Part shown: piece after piece, positions 37,401-64,000 of the stretch
Layout: every line of letters starts with the position of its first letter
Numbering within the stretch: the first letter of the stretch is position 1
DNA from: Eudromia elegans
Taxonomy: Eukaryota; Chordata; Aves; Tinamiformes; Tinamidae
Direction of reading: 5' to 3'
Length of the DNA stretch: 64,000 bases
Assembly: GCA_003342815.1 (NCBI GenBank)
Contig: PTEX01000011.1
Location: 3,554,928-3,618,927 of the forward strand
Program-made: the position numbers and the translations under genes
The notes under the pieces: generated by a model
What the model saw: the letters and a program-made list of their open reading frames with translations, nothing else
Databases searched by the model: none
Told to the model about the DNA's origin: nothing

Positions 37401-40400
37401 CCTTTTCAAATGTTATTTACCAATTAAATCATAAAAAGTAATTTTCAACTGTAATTCAGGAAATAGCTAAGATGGTGTCTAACTATAGCTTTTATTATCA
37501 TTAGTCACTAATAATAAAGGTTAATGTTTGTTAACATAGGTATTTATTGCTTGCTGTAATGCATATATTCTGCTTTGGATTAACAAATTTAAGAAAATTG
37601 TAACAGCTCTTCTGACTTACAGATTTTAATTCCAGTCTGAACAGTGTCTCACAATGGGTACTTTTCGTCCTAATCTTGCCACTTAACAGATGATTTGTTA
37701 TCCTCTCAGCTAAAATTGTTTATTTGCACTTGCTCTTCTCTGAATCTTAACATTAACAAACATGCTTTAAGAAATTGTTTCTCTACTGAGGTCACTTTTT
37801 TTGAGTAATTGCACACATGCTGCAAGTAGAATATGAGAACATAATCATCTTGAATAGCTGTACCAATTAGGTCATGGTTACAGGTTGCAAGATCTCTGAC
37901 AACCTGTGGACATTCAAGAGGAAAGGTGGGTAACAGTATTGGCTCTAAATGTCCATAGTGTGTGTTCTTCAGATACCTGCATTTGTTTTCCTAGTTAAGT
38001 TTTGGTTAAAATGTTGCCGCCTTAACAACAACAAATAAAAATAAAGGAGACAGTGGGGCAAGGAATAGGGCTATGGAAACAATCTAGAGTTTGGTTAAAG
38101 TGTCTACATATTGTCAGAGGAATATAACAGATTTGGTTTCTTTTCACATTCATTAAAGACTTTCTTCTCTGTTAAGAAACAGATAAGTAAGGATGAGCAA
38201 TATCGTGTTAGAGTAAGTGCTCAGAAGGTATTACAACATAGTACAGATAAAGGTTAAGACTAGCTGGAAGCAGTATCTCCGGAGTGATTATATAATTGCT
38301 TATATAGATTTGAGTGTGGTGGTGTTTTGTTTCCCCTGGGGCCTGGGAATTTTTCTTTTTTGTTAGTCCATAGGATGCAGGATGGAGCTGTTCTTGCCAG
38401 CAGAATTCTGGTAAATTTCAAAATAAGAGCTTAAAGGTTGTTGTACATAGTAAAGGGGGTTTTTTTAATGTATCTGTGCTGCAATTCAGAACATATTTAA
38501 CCACCACCACAAATTAGTACCATATATTCTGTACAGGAGCTAGGATAATTTTCTGACATTTTGAGTATTTAACTTTTGAATTTAATTTTAAATTTAGCAG
38601 TGCCAAACATTTGAGGTTAAGGTTTCAGTGCTACCATAGTATTTCAGTATGTTGAAATTATAATTTAGCTGCAGAAAAAAAAAGTCAGAAGGCAAAGAAA
38701 GCTGGAGAGCTCAGCTCCTGAGAAACCACATTTTTGAAAGTGAGCCCTTCAAAGTGCATCAGCTCTTTTAGATTTAAGCTGACAAACACTGTAGAAATTT
38801 TACTGTATCTAATGCACTTAGATTTGCAAAGTAGGATAAATGTTCAGAGCTCCTCTAAATGGAGGAGTTGTGTCTGTGTAGCTGAGGAGTTGCAGTCCCA
38901 GAGGAAAAGCTTGCAGAATCCTGATGCACTGCGCCAATGCAGCAGCATTAAATTTTCATGGTTAAAACTCTTAAGAGTCTAAACATAAAAGAAGGGAAAA
39001 AGAAAATAGCTGTTTTAAAAAGACTTAAGGTGGTATGTGTACAGTTACTCCAGGTATTCTTTGCTCTTCCTGCATAGTTTACAAGATTCTTTCTGGTAAT
39101 CATTACAAAAACATGTAAAATATCTTCTCTTTCACCTTGATATTCATGATAAGTGTTTCAGAGAATCTGCAATCAACTCTGTAGATACTTCTCTTATCTC
39201 TCTCTCTGTGTTTTGCCCTGTTAGGCTAGAATTAGAGAAAAGCGTTGATCTTCAACAATGCCTCATCATAAGGCATCTTAGTGTGTCTGAATAACAGAAT
39301 CTCCCTGGTATCTATGCAGTAACTGAAGCTCTTGGTTGCCAGCTGAAGTGACTTGGTTGAAAGATTACTTGAAGTAATTTATTTTCATCCTTAACGTTAA
39401 CAGAAACATGAAGAATGATTACAAGTTTTGTGTCTTCCTTAGTTCACACATGCTAATTAGAGAAGAAATCTGTAACTTGGTATTTCCCTGAAGCTCTCTC
39501 CAAAGCTGAATCTACCCTGAATATTACCAGATTATCACCTCCTTGGGCTTCGGTATCTTTGCAATTAATATTGGCAGTGGAAAAAGAACTAACTTATCAA
39601 TAGATAGTATTTAGGGTGTAAAAGTAATAAATTATCAGGTTGGGAATCCTCTTTTGCTCTGTGGAAGGTAAGATGCTACATACTGTAGTTAAATACTACA
39701 TATGACTATGTGTAGTGATAATCTCTTCCAATTCAGAATTCTTGCAAGAATTACATGTAGTACAGTGCCTGGTTTGTTTACTTTCACTGGTATCCACTGG
39801 TTTATTTAACTACTGGCTATGCTGAAATAAGATGTTTGCAGAGCTTTCTGTATTGCTGGTACACGTTAGTTGAATAGACTCCTAGAGGTGCTAGCAGGAT
39901 TTATACCATATATCAGTTGTGGCCTGATAAATTAACATAAGTGAAAAGCAGCAGGTGTTGGATGCTCTGTTACCTGGTTGAGCATGTTTTCCCCAAGAAG
40001 TACATCACCTTTTTGTGACGGAGCAAACTCAGTCTGCACACACGGTAAGCTCAGGTTGCGAACAGCTGTTTCTTGACATGGTAACCCTTGCCCGTTTTCT
40101 GTGCTTTCTCATCCTCGCTTTCTCAGAATGGAAAGTGCTCATATCTTCAAAGCTTATCATGTTATAAAGAACGAACCCCGGTGCACTGGGAACTGATGGG
40201 CTTGGTCTTAAAGATCATTTAATGAGTCACGATTACTGTAATGATCCCGGGTAACTGTAGACTCGTGATTTTCATGCACTGTGCATCATCGTTGGTTTTC
40301 TCCTGCTTTGGTATCTCATTGCCCACGCAGTCCAACATTACAGTAAAGTGCTAGTTTTGAGCAGCTGGGTCTCAGCCTTTGGAGCTCCAGCTGCGGTTGA

Positions 40401-40975
40401 CGTTCACGCCTTGGTGATACTCTTGTGTCAGCAAAACAGCAAATGGGTGAGTGGGGGCACTGCATTCTGTCATTGCCATTAATTGCTGTATTTGGAGAGG
40501 CTCAGGAATTAACGTGAGGAAAATTGTACTGGACAATTTTTCCCTTTTATAACGCCAGTTTTCAAATAGTACATGACTGCCTAACAGTATAATTGTCATA
40601 GTAAGTCTGAAGCGTTCAGTGCTCGTTAAGCACATTTTGTGCTGGCATTAAGAGTTTCTTTCTTATCTTGGGTAGTATTTTCAAGCAACTGACTCTTATA
40701 ATGTTGGGGGAAGGGAGGGATTATTAAAAATGCATCTCATTTTTGAGCATTTTTGTAAACAAGAGGAACTGATAAAACAGTGTTGAACTCCCCATGTGTT
40801 TTTTACTTAAATAATACAATGGAAGTACTCCTGAATGGCACTTTTTAGAATTATCTGTTTTCAGAATTCTGGAGATGGAAGGATTTACTAACTACTGGAA
40901 ACAGAAAATATCTCTTAACTGGGTTTGTTTCTAGTGGTTTACTTTCTTTTTTAGTATTAAAAAAAAAAGGGAGGC

Positions 40976-41016
40976 AAAACAGTAAGGCAATAGTAAGAAA
41001 ACAGTAAGGCAATAGT
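40976..41016. repeat. 22-bp period tandem duplication
   Basis: AAAACAGTAAGGCAATAGTA with two more bases is followed directly by a second, nearly full copy starting at 40998. Confidence 0.8.
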
Positions 41017-42199
41017 TCCTGCTTTGTTAGACCAGGTTTTCATGTGGTATGTTGAAGCTCTGTTGTTTCTGAGCTAGTAAGACTGTTACACCTGTGTTTT
41101 TCCCAGATCAGGAGAAATTATTAAAGCATTAAATAATTAAAGCATGTGATAAACTCAGACTGATTTCACAATTCACATATATTTATGCCTTAGCTGCCTT
41201 AGTGTTTTGTTCTGTCTCCCATCAAGGTGAAATCTGAGTGCGTTCCAAGTAAAACTCTGGATTTTGCAACTTCTGTGAGGTTCTGTAGATTCTGCGTGTT
41301 TCGTCTGTGTGTTTTGACTTCCTCTGAAGGTTGCTATAAGAGTACTTACAAACTCTTATTCAAAATGGTCATGTGAGGCCAGGTACTCTCTCCACCTTGA
41401 GCTATGTAATTCTGTTCTACTGAGTCACAACCTCACTGGGAAGGAAACTGCTTTGGGAGAGCAGTAAGAGTAGATAGTGGAACTTAAGTTGTATTTTCTC
41501 TCCTCCTTCTTGTCAAATTTTATCAAAGCAAAGGAGATTCTGCATTATTTCTAATATTATACAATTATACATTTTTTTTTCTGCTACTATTTACTTTGTA
41601 GAAACAAAACAATCAAAAAGCTGATTCAACAAATATTAACTCCAAAAAAAAAAGCCCTTTATTTCATACATACTGATACATACTACTCCACCATTGAGAT
41701 GCAATATTGTAAAAAATCGTGAGTTATAACAGATACATATTGTGTTAACCTGAAGGCTGGCACTGCTGCAGAAAATGCTAGGGGGAATTAAGAAAAACCA
41801 CACCCCACCTTTCCTGGTTCCTGCAATGCTGTTGAATCTGAAGAGGAAAGGCCCCCCCAGTCTGGAGGGCTGCATAATCTGCTGACATCTTGTCCCCTTG
41901 GCAAAGCTAGGGTAGAGAACACGTTGACTGTTGGGCTCCCATAAGTCTGCATGGTAGACAGTTGTGCATTCAGCCACCACCAGCTGTCATTAAGGCACTT
42001 GGTTTCAGGGAAGATGAAACGAAAATATTTTTGTCCTGTTACACTATCAAATTTTTCTTCCGTCCTTAAAATGGTAAGAAGAGATTTTGGCTGGCAAGTC
42101 CATGTAAAGATATTCTTGCAGCTCAGGCTATCAAGATGCTTCATCAACAGCAAAGAACAAAGGACAGACTGGTTTTTTGTTTTTTGTTTTCCCCTCAAA

Positions 42200-42396
42200 G
42201 TTTGATCACACTTTGGTCATATTTTATTTGGTAATTTTCTTGGATTTCTTGATATTAGGCATTTGAATGCAAATTATGAGACTTTTTGAAGAGGGTACAT
42301 GCCATTCTACTGCACTTGTGTTGCTGAGAAAATAAAATGAGACACAGAATTCTTTCTCCAGAATAATCTTGGATGAGGTGCATAAGGCACTTGTTC
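42200..42396 (-). other. CEP89: CEP89 3' UTR
   Basis: Follows the TAA at 42397-42399. An AATAAA on the minus strand at 42223-42228 would give a UTR of about 190 bases. A second AATAAA at 41658-41663 could give a longer form of about 740 bases. Confidence 0.6.
42223..42228 (-). terminator. CEP89: CEP89 proximal polyadenylation signal AATAAA
   Basis: First canonical hexamer after the stop codon on the transcribed strand. Confidence 0.65.
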
Positions 42397-58918
<16,522 letters not shown>

Positions 58919-59016
58919 GGGCGGCCGCGCAGGGCAGGGCGCTCCGCGGCAACGGCCTCCGCCACGCCGCCAGCCCGCAACGACGGCGCCACCGATTTGC
59001 TGCGGCCGTGCCTCCC

Positions 59017-59025
59017 GCCAATCAG
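59017..59025 (+). promoter_or_regulatory. CCAAT box (probable NF-Y site)
   Basis: GCCAATCAG is a full match to the NF-Y consensus. It sits about 100 bases upstream of the CEP89 start codon on the other strand, a typical place in CpG-island divergent promoters. Confidence 0.6.
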
Positions 59026-59459
59026 CGCGCGCCTTACTCAGCCCTGCTCCGGCCCTAGCAACCCACGAGCGGCCCGGGCCCGCGGGTGGCGGCGGCCGCG
59101 CTGAGGTGGCGGCTGGGCGGCCTCGGCCTCCGCGCGCCCAGCGGCGCCGGCACCCGCTGGGAGTTTTGCCCGCTGAGGGTGGAGGTGCCTCCGAAGGCAG
59201 CAGCCAAGGGTGGGTTTCTCAGGACCCGGCACTCACCACTGACTTCAGGTGTTTGTGCGAGCTGGGCTCGTTCCCAGGTGCCCCGGGGACAGAACTCACA
59301 GAGCTCCGGTCTGTGTCTTAGCAATCAGGATCTCTGAGCAATTCCTGTGCGTTAAATGTAGCTGTGAAGTAACCTGGGGTTAAGATGTCGCCTGTCCCAA
59401 CTGGGACAAGTTTGCAAAATATGCTAACACTGTGCTTGTCTTTATCACTTTTCCTTTAG

Positions 59460-59490
59460 GCTGCGGATGCCCTGAGAGAAAGCAGGCCCA
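59460..59490 (+). other. FAAP24: FAAP24 5' leader with two-codon upstream ORF
   Basis: A TTCCTTTAG acceptor at 59451-59459 suggests a non-coding first exon in the CpG island spliced to 59460. In this leader ATG CCC TGA at 59467-59475 forms a minimal upstream ORF that ends 15 bases before the main ATG at 59491. Confidence 0.5.
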
Positions 59491-61364
59491 ATGACAACAA
59501 AAGGGCATCCCCCTGTCACAGCAGGGTCCATTGTTGTCCCTTACGGACACGCGATTGGAAATGAGAAATGGAGAGGGTCGGAAATATCCCAGCGGCTGCA
59601 GGGTGAGTATCAGCAGCTGGGAGAAGGCCCAAGCATCTCCCAGTCCGCGTCTCCCAGTGTTGCTGGGTTGGCCAGGATGCACCATGGCTGTGTGCAGACT
59701 GCGCCTTCATTTAGTATGGATCCCATGTTCCCGGGCTGAGTGCTCCTGGTGTCGGGTTTGTACCCGTGGCCACCTGTGTCATGCCCACCCCTGCTTGTGC
59801 CCTGCGGAGGGACCGGAGCCGCCTGCTCCTGGGAACCGGCTGCAGCAGCGGGGCTGACAGGGACAGCCACGTGTTGTCAGAGTTTTAACTCACTGGAGCT
59901 GTTAACACCCATTAAAAATCTTAGAGCAATTGTTACCATTTTAATAATTTTTTTTTTTTTTTGTCTTGTAACTATTTCTCCAAAGGGAAAATTAAGCTAA
60001 TTTTTGAAGACAGCTTGGGACTTGTGGATTTCCATCTTTCAAACAAAACTTGCATTTTATATATTTCTGAAGCAGATTTGGTAGCAGGGGATGAATTCAA
60101 ACGAAGATTGGTTCGGTTTAGGAATGTAAGTACTGCGGAAAGGGATGATAAAAGCTTTCCAATGGTAATTATTTCTTCCAGTGTTTTTGGAATATGTTTT
60201 TTTAGATGCTAGTGGAGATAAATTTGTATGAGATATTCTACTTAATAAGTAATAAAAATAAATAATAAATCTATGTAATAATGCTGTATTAAACTTCAAT
60301 GCTATTGTCACTTCCATTCTTCCTTAGATTTGTTCCCAGGCAGCTCAGAAACTTCAGAAGTTTGCTCTTAGTTGCATTGAATCTTTTCATCACTGACAGT
60401 GTCTTGTCTTTTTCTTTTGTTAAAGGCAAGCAGTCTTGGTGGAATTGTAATTGTAGAGAGAACGCCCATAAGTGAGCAGTACTTCTTAGCTGTGCAGAAG
60501 CTTGTGGTGCTCGAACTTGGCATGGTGCTGCTTCCTGTGGCAAATCAAGGAGAAGCTGCTCAGCTTATTACTCAACTCGTAAGTTTCTCTGTTAGTAGAC
60601 GTGTGTTTATTAAAATACAGAAGCCTGTTCCAAAAGAATAGCCGTGATCCTAAAGGACTTCGGTAGCTTGTTGGTTGAAGGTAAGAAATAAGCCTGCAAC
60701 AGTAGTGTGGTCTTACTTGGGAGCAGAGAGGAATGTGCAGTTTATTCTGGATTTATTTTTGTTTGCTTGCACTGGTTAGCACTGGCTAGCATTAAGCAAT
60801 CCTCAGTTAAGTTCTCTGTTAAAACTGATTTGTGATTGTGCTTTGTCTCAGGTTGGGAAAAGCATATTCTCTTCACCATGTTTATTTTTGCCTTTATCCT
60901 ATTTTTGATTGTATCAGACAGATGACAAAAACATTCTTTTAATTTGAGGTTGATATTAAGAAAACTGTTCATAAGCACACATGGTTAAGGGGAAGGAAGA
61001 GGGTGTTTTTAGAAACCTCCTAGTGATATCCTTGACCTCTTCGAGATGCGTGAAACTATTTTAAACGCTCCAGTAGATGGCAGTCGGTATCACTTAAGAT
61101 TTTCATTTACTTCAGGTGCGTGAGCAAAGCAAGGATCGCAGTAGTAACCCCTTTCTTCGGAAGCAGTGTTCTCAGCTAGCAGAGGCTTCGGTGTTCCGGA
61201 CGGTGCAGCAAATTCCAGGAGTTGGAAAAACAAAAGCTCTGCTTCTGCTGCAGCAGTTTGGGAGTATCCATAGACTTTGTAATGCATCCGTCAAAGAACT
61301 TGAGACAGTAGTTGGACAAACAGTAGCACAACAAATTTATACTTTCTTTACCAAAGGTTCCTGA
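59491..61364 (+). CDS. FAAP24: FAAP24, Fanconi anaemia core-complex DNA-binding subunit
   Basis: Partner of FANCM; binds single-stranded and branched DNA and helps load the Fanconi core complex at stalled forks (established). Four coding exons: 59491-59602, 59986-60125, 60426-60578, 61116-61364; in frame, 654 bases, 217 residues (human 215). Residues about 20-135 form the XPF-like nuclease fold, with GNEKWRGSEISQ, KLIFED and EADLVAG. The place of the XPF catalytic motif reads VERTPISEQ, so it is an inactive pseudo-nuclease as in the family. Residues about 160-217 are a tandem helix-hairpin-helix, with IPGVGKTKALLLLQQFGSI as the first hairpin. The start matches mammalian spacing upstream of NEKWRGS. 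Confidence 0.96.
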
Positions 61365-61720
61365 CGTGCATATGCATAACACCTTCTCTTTTGGAACATG
61401 AAGGGTTTTTTGTTTTGTTTTGTTTTTTTCGTCCTGTTCCTTGTGACCTCTCAAGATTTTGTTTTTAATAATCCTGATTAAAACTGAACGGAGTTGACTG
61501 AGTACCTGGAGATTACTTTTTTGCTATCTCTTTCTTCTGATGGCTGCTCTGCTCATGTAGATAGAGCTGTTATCTTACCTTGAAACAAGGGCTGTAAAGT
61601 GTTTTGCATGTGTCTTGTATGAAAATGGTGAGAAAGCTGTCTGGTTTTCAGTGATCGGAGATAAAAAACGTTTTCTGTATTTATTTTTTTCTTTCAGAAT
61701 AAACACTTTGTTAATGTGTA
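61365..61720 (+). other. FAAP24: FAAP24 3' UTR with poly(A) signal
   Basis: Trailer after the TGA at 61362-61364, containing a G-T rich run near 61407-61430 and AATAAA at 61698-61703 followed by TG-rich sequence, as expected for a cleavage site. Confidence 0.7.
61698..61703 (+). terminator. FAAP24: FAAP24 polyadenylation signal AATAAA
   Basis: Canonical hexamer followed by TTAATGTGTATGTGGTGTTT, a good downstream GU-rich element. Confidence 0.75.
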
Positions 61721-64000
61721 TGTGGTGTTTCTTAAGAGTGTACTCAACAATTTACTGGTCTTCAAGCAGACTATTTTCTCAGTAAGCAGAATTGTGAGTT
61801 GGAGTATTTAAAAAGGTTAGCCTCTGTGTTTCACATTTTAGTTTTTTTCTCTCTCTGTTTGTAGACAGAGATGTGAGCTGAAACCTCTCATGTAACATGA
61901 CTGTTATAGGGTTAGTATGGTTACTGATTATTGTAAAAATATTTTTGGTAGGTATCTCATCACTTTTTAAAATTAAACTTTTAAAGTATATATGTAATTT
62001 TTAATTACATCGTATGGTTTTACTACTTAAAATGGCTGTCATACATAAAGCTTAATTGAACTAGTACCAGTTAGTTCCAATGAAGATACAGGCTAAACTA
62101 CTAACTTATTTTAAAACTGTGTTTTCAGGGTTTTATAGAAGCCCTGAATATTCCTTGTGGTTAGAAACTTATAACAATTGTTTGGACTTTCAGCAAACTT
62201 TTTAGCAGTTTTAACTTGCTGTGATATGAGCATTTGTGCTAAATTTTGATTAACTAAAAGTTAGCATGGATAAGTCTCCAATGTGCTCACAGAAAATAGT
62301 ATTATGTATTTCCACAATATTTGGGAATGCCAAACAGAATTGAGGGGAAAGAAACCAAGGGGGCGGATACTCCCTATTGTCAAATCATTCCTCAAGCATG
62401 GGTTAGTGCAAGGGGAATGGAAAGGCAGCCAGCCATGGAGCTAGAAAGCAGGGGGCAAGGTAGCTGCAGGAAAAAATGTCCTGGTCGGCTAAGAGAAATG
62501 AGGAGTGGGAAAGAGTTTCATGGGACTTTGCTGAGGATTTCATTAGCTGCATCATAGCGGTAGCCAGGGAGGCCAAGTAGAGCTCTGCTGCAGGGAGCAT
62601 CAGACTGCAGGCTCTTGCTCAACATTATCTGCTTGCTGCTTGTGCATGTAATATGATTCTATGATTCTATGAAGTGCTAATATGAATATATATGGAGAAA
62701 TATTACTACTACGGAGAGCTGACGGAACTCATTTATAACATTTTAGGGTAACGTATATAGGGACACTCTAGAAATGTGTGTTAAGCAGATTTAAGAGGCC
62801 TGCCAAACAGTAAATAATGAACACCTGTAAACTGTATCATCCAACTGGGAGCACAATCGAGACGACTAATAACTGGCTGCATCTGATTTTTTTTTTATTA
62901 TTTTATTTTTAAATATGTCATTAACACATTTACACCTGTTATATAAGAAACTAAAAATATATGGTTTATATCCAGGCACAAACTTTCCCATAATTTTAAG
63001 TTTTGAGTATCAAACAGCATATATCTACTCTGTAGACAGCATCTTTAACTAACACTACAGTGTTAGCAATTTTCAATTAATCAGAAAATAGAATCTCAGA
63101 AAAGGAGTACCTGTAAAACCAGCCCTTTGATGCTTTTTTAACCTCTCTTTTTAATGGACGTAGCCAATAATTCCTCATAAATTCTTCCAAGGGGAGAATT
63201 TTGTGTCCCTAAGGGTTGTACTGGGCTCAATGCTAAATACACTTACAGATGTCCAGGCACCTTTTTCTCATGTTCTGAGAGTATCACCACTTTATGTACT
63301 TTGGATTAATACTTCACAACAAGAATACTTCAGTTTTGAGATTTGTTCTACACTATCAATTTTATCCAGAGTAATGAAATACAATCTTGCATCAAGTAGG
63401 TCAAAAATTTTCAAGCTTAGAATAAAGCCTGTTTTTAACAATGGAAGAAGCAGGCATTAGAAATGTAACCTGGATCAGGAAGAGAGCGAGGACAAAGTCT
63501 TTTGTAGTTTAAAAGGTCTTTTGACTTCTAAGCTTTTTAATTCTCTTTCAGGGTGAAATTAACTACTATTTAACAGAATCCATTCAGTAATCTCAGAAAT
63601 GTCTGAGCACAGAACCGGTTGCATCGTACTCCCCTTGGCAAAAGGCTAGTTTCTCTGAATAATATTATTTTCTCTCCAGTGCAGTTTCTCATTAGATAAT
63701 TAAAGTAGTTTTAAATGATTTATTACAATTTCTAAACTGGTACAGTCCTTCAAATCCTTCAAAGTGTCTCCTGTTCTGCATGCAGCAGCAAAGTTTGTAA
63801 TAAATAATTCATCTATAATAGCCATAAAAATTAGTTATGATAGAATATGTTGAAATTCCAAAGGAATCCAGTCCCCATCTAAGTAAATTATTCAGTACCT
63901 CCCAAACCACTTTTTTGGATCTTCAAACTTTAAATGCAAATTTTAACAGTTTTTGACAGCCTCTGACCTTTACAGTGGTTCAAATACACCATAATGGAAG
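61721..64000. other. Intergenic region downstream of FAAP24
   Basis: AT-rich DNA with one CR1 remnant. In mammals the next gene is RHPN2 on the opposite strand, so the right part could be its 3' UTR: minus-strand AATAAA hexamers occur near 62898 and 63718. No coding exon of that gene is recognisable here. Confidence 0.5.
62550..62672 (+). mobile_element. CR1-type LINE 3' end
   Basis: Ends in two tandem ATTCTATG octamers (62656-62663, 62664-62671), the hallmark 3' terminus of CR1 elements. The body upstream is GC-richer than its surroundings; its 5' limit is uncertain. Confidence 0.7.

Larger units (their letters stand above)
34364..42200. other. Intergenic region upstream of SLC7A9 and downstream of CEP89
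   Basis: About 8 kb of AT-rich DNA. It must hold the SLC7A9 promoter and any non-coding first exon, but I could not locate them: no TATA box with convincing context and no CpG island. Simple repeats only: an AAAAT-type tract at 34384-34430 and a 22-bp duplication near 40976. No gene recognised. Confidence 0.65.

Noticed and set aside
39970-40130. Candidate SLC7A9 exon ending MLNQ with a GTAACA donor
   Set aside because: The open frame lacks a start codon apart from the last four residues and resembles nothing. It could be a non-coding 5' exon, but nothing shows that.
41636-42198. Overlapping minus-strand ORFs of 114 and 136 residues
   Set aside because: They lie after the CEP89 stop in the possible extended 3' UTR and show no recognisable similarity or domain.
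62880-64000. RHPN2 coding sequence on the minus strand
   Set aside because: Expected from synteny, but no exon with splice sites and recognisable RHPN2 sequence is present; at most a 3' UTR.

Overview
This is a piece of a vertebrate nuclear genome, almost certainly avian. The genes have many short exons split by AT-rich introns with GT-AG (and a few GC-AG) splice sites. The gene order TDRD12 - SLC7A9 - CEP89 - FAAP24 matches the block I know from human 19q13.11 and its bird counterpart, but here it fits in about 61 kb. The recognisable interspersed repeats are CR1-type LINE fragments, including one with the tandem ATTCTATG 3' end typical of bird CR1. The supplied ORFs are mostly chance ORFs; the real genes had to be built exon by exon from splice sites, reading phase and protein similarity recalled from memory (no database search was possible).

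Layout. (1) 347-23185, + strand: TDRD12, a germline piRNA-pathway Tudor/helicase-like protein; 29 coding exons are in the window and the first coding exon (about 8 residues) lies upstream. (2) 23.5-25.3 kb: short gap between two convergent genes. (3) 34363-25739, - strand: SLC7A9 (b0,+AT, the cystine/dibasic amino acid transporter light chain), complete, 12 coding exons, 496 residues. (4) 34.4-42.2 kb: about 8 kb with no gene that I can support. (5) 58918-42397, - strand: CEP89, a centriolar distal-appendage coiled-coil protein, complete, 19 coding exons, 811 residues. (6) 58.64-59.32 kb: a CpG island with a CCAAT box and GC boxes, acting as a shared divergent promoter. (7) 59491-61364, + strand: FAAP24, a Fanconi-anaemia core-complex DNA-binding subunit, complete, 4 coding exons, 217 residues. 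(8) 61.7-64 kb: intergenic, with a CR1 remnant.

The four genes do not form a pathway; their proximity is old synteny. All four models stay in frame across every junction. I found no new multi-gene system. The most unusual points are three GC-AG introns (two adjacent in CEP89), a 29-bp-arm inverted repeat in an SLC7A9 intron, the eroded helicase motifs of TDRD12, an exon junction in TDRD12 that needs a weak donor to keep frame next to an assembly gap, and a two-codon upstream ORF just before the FAAP24 start.
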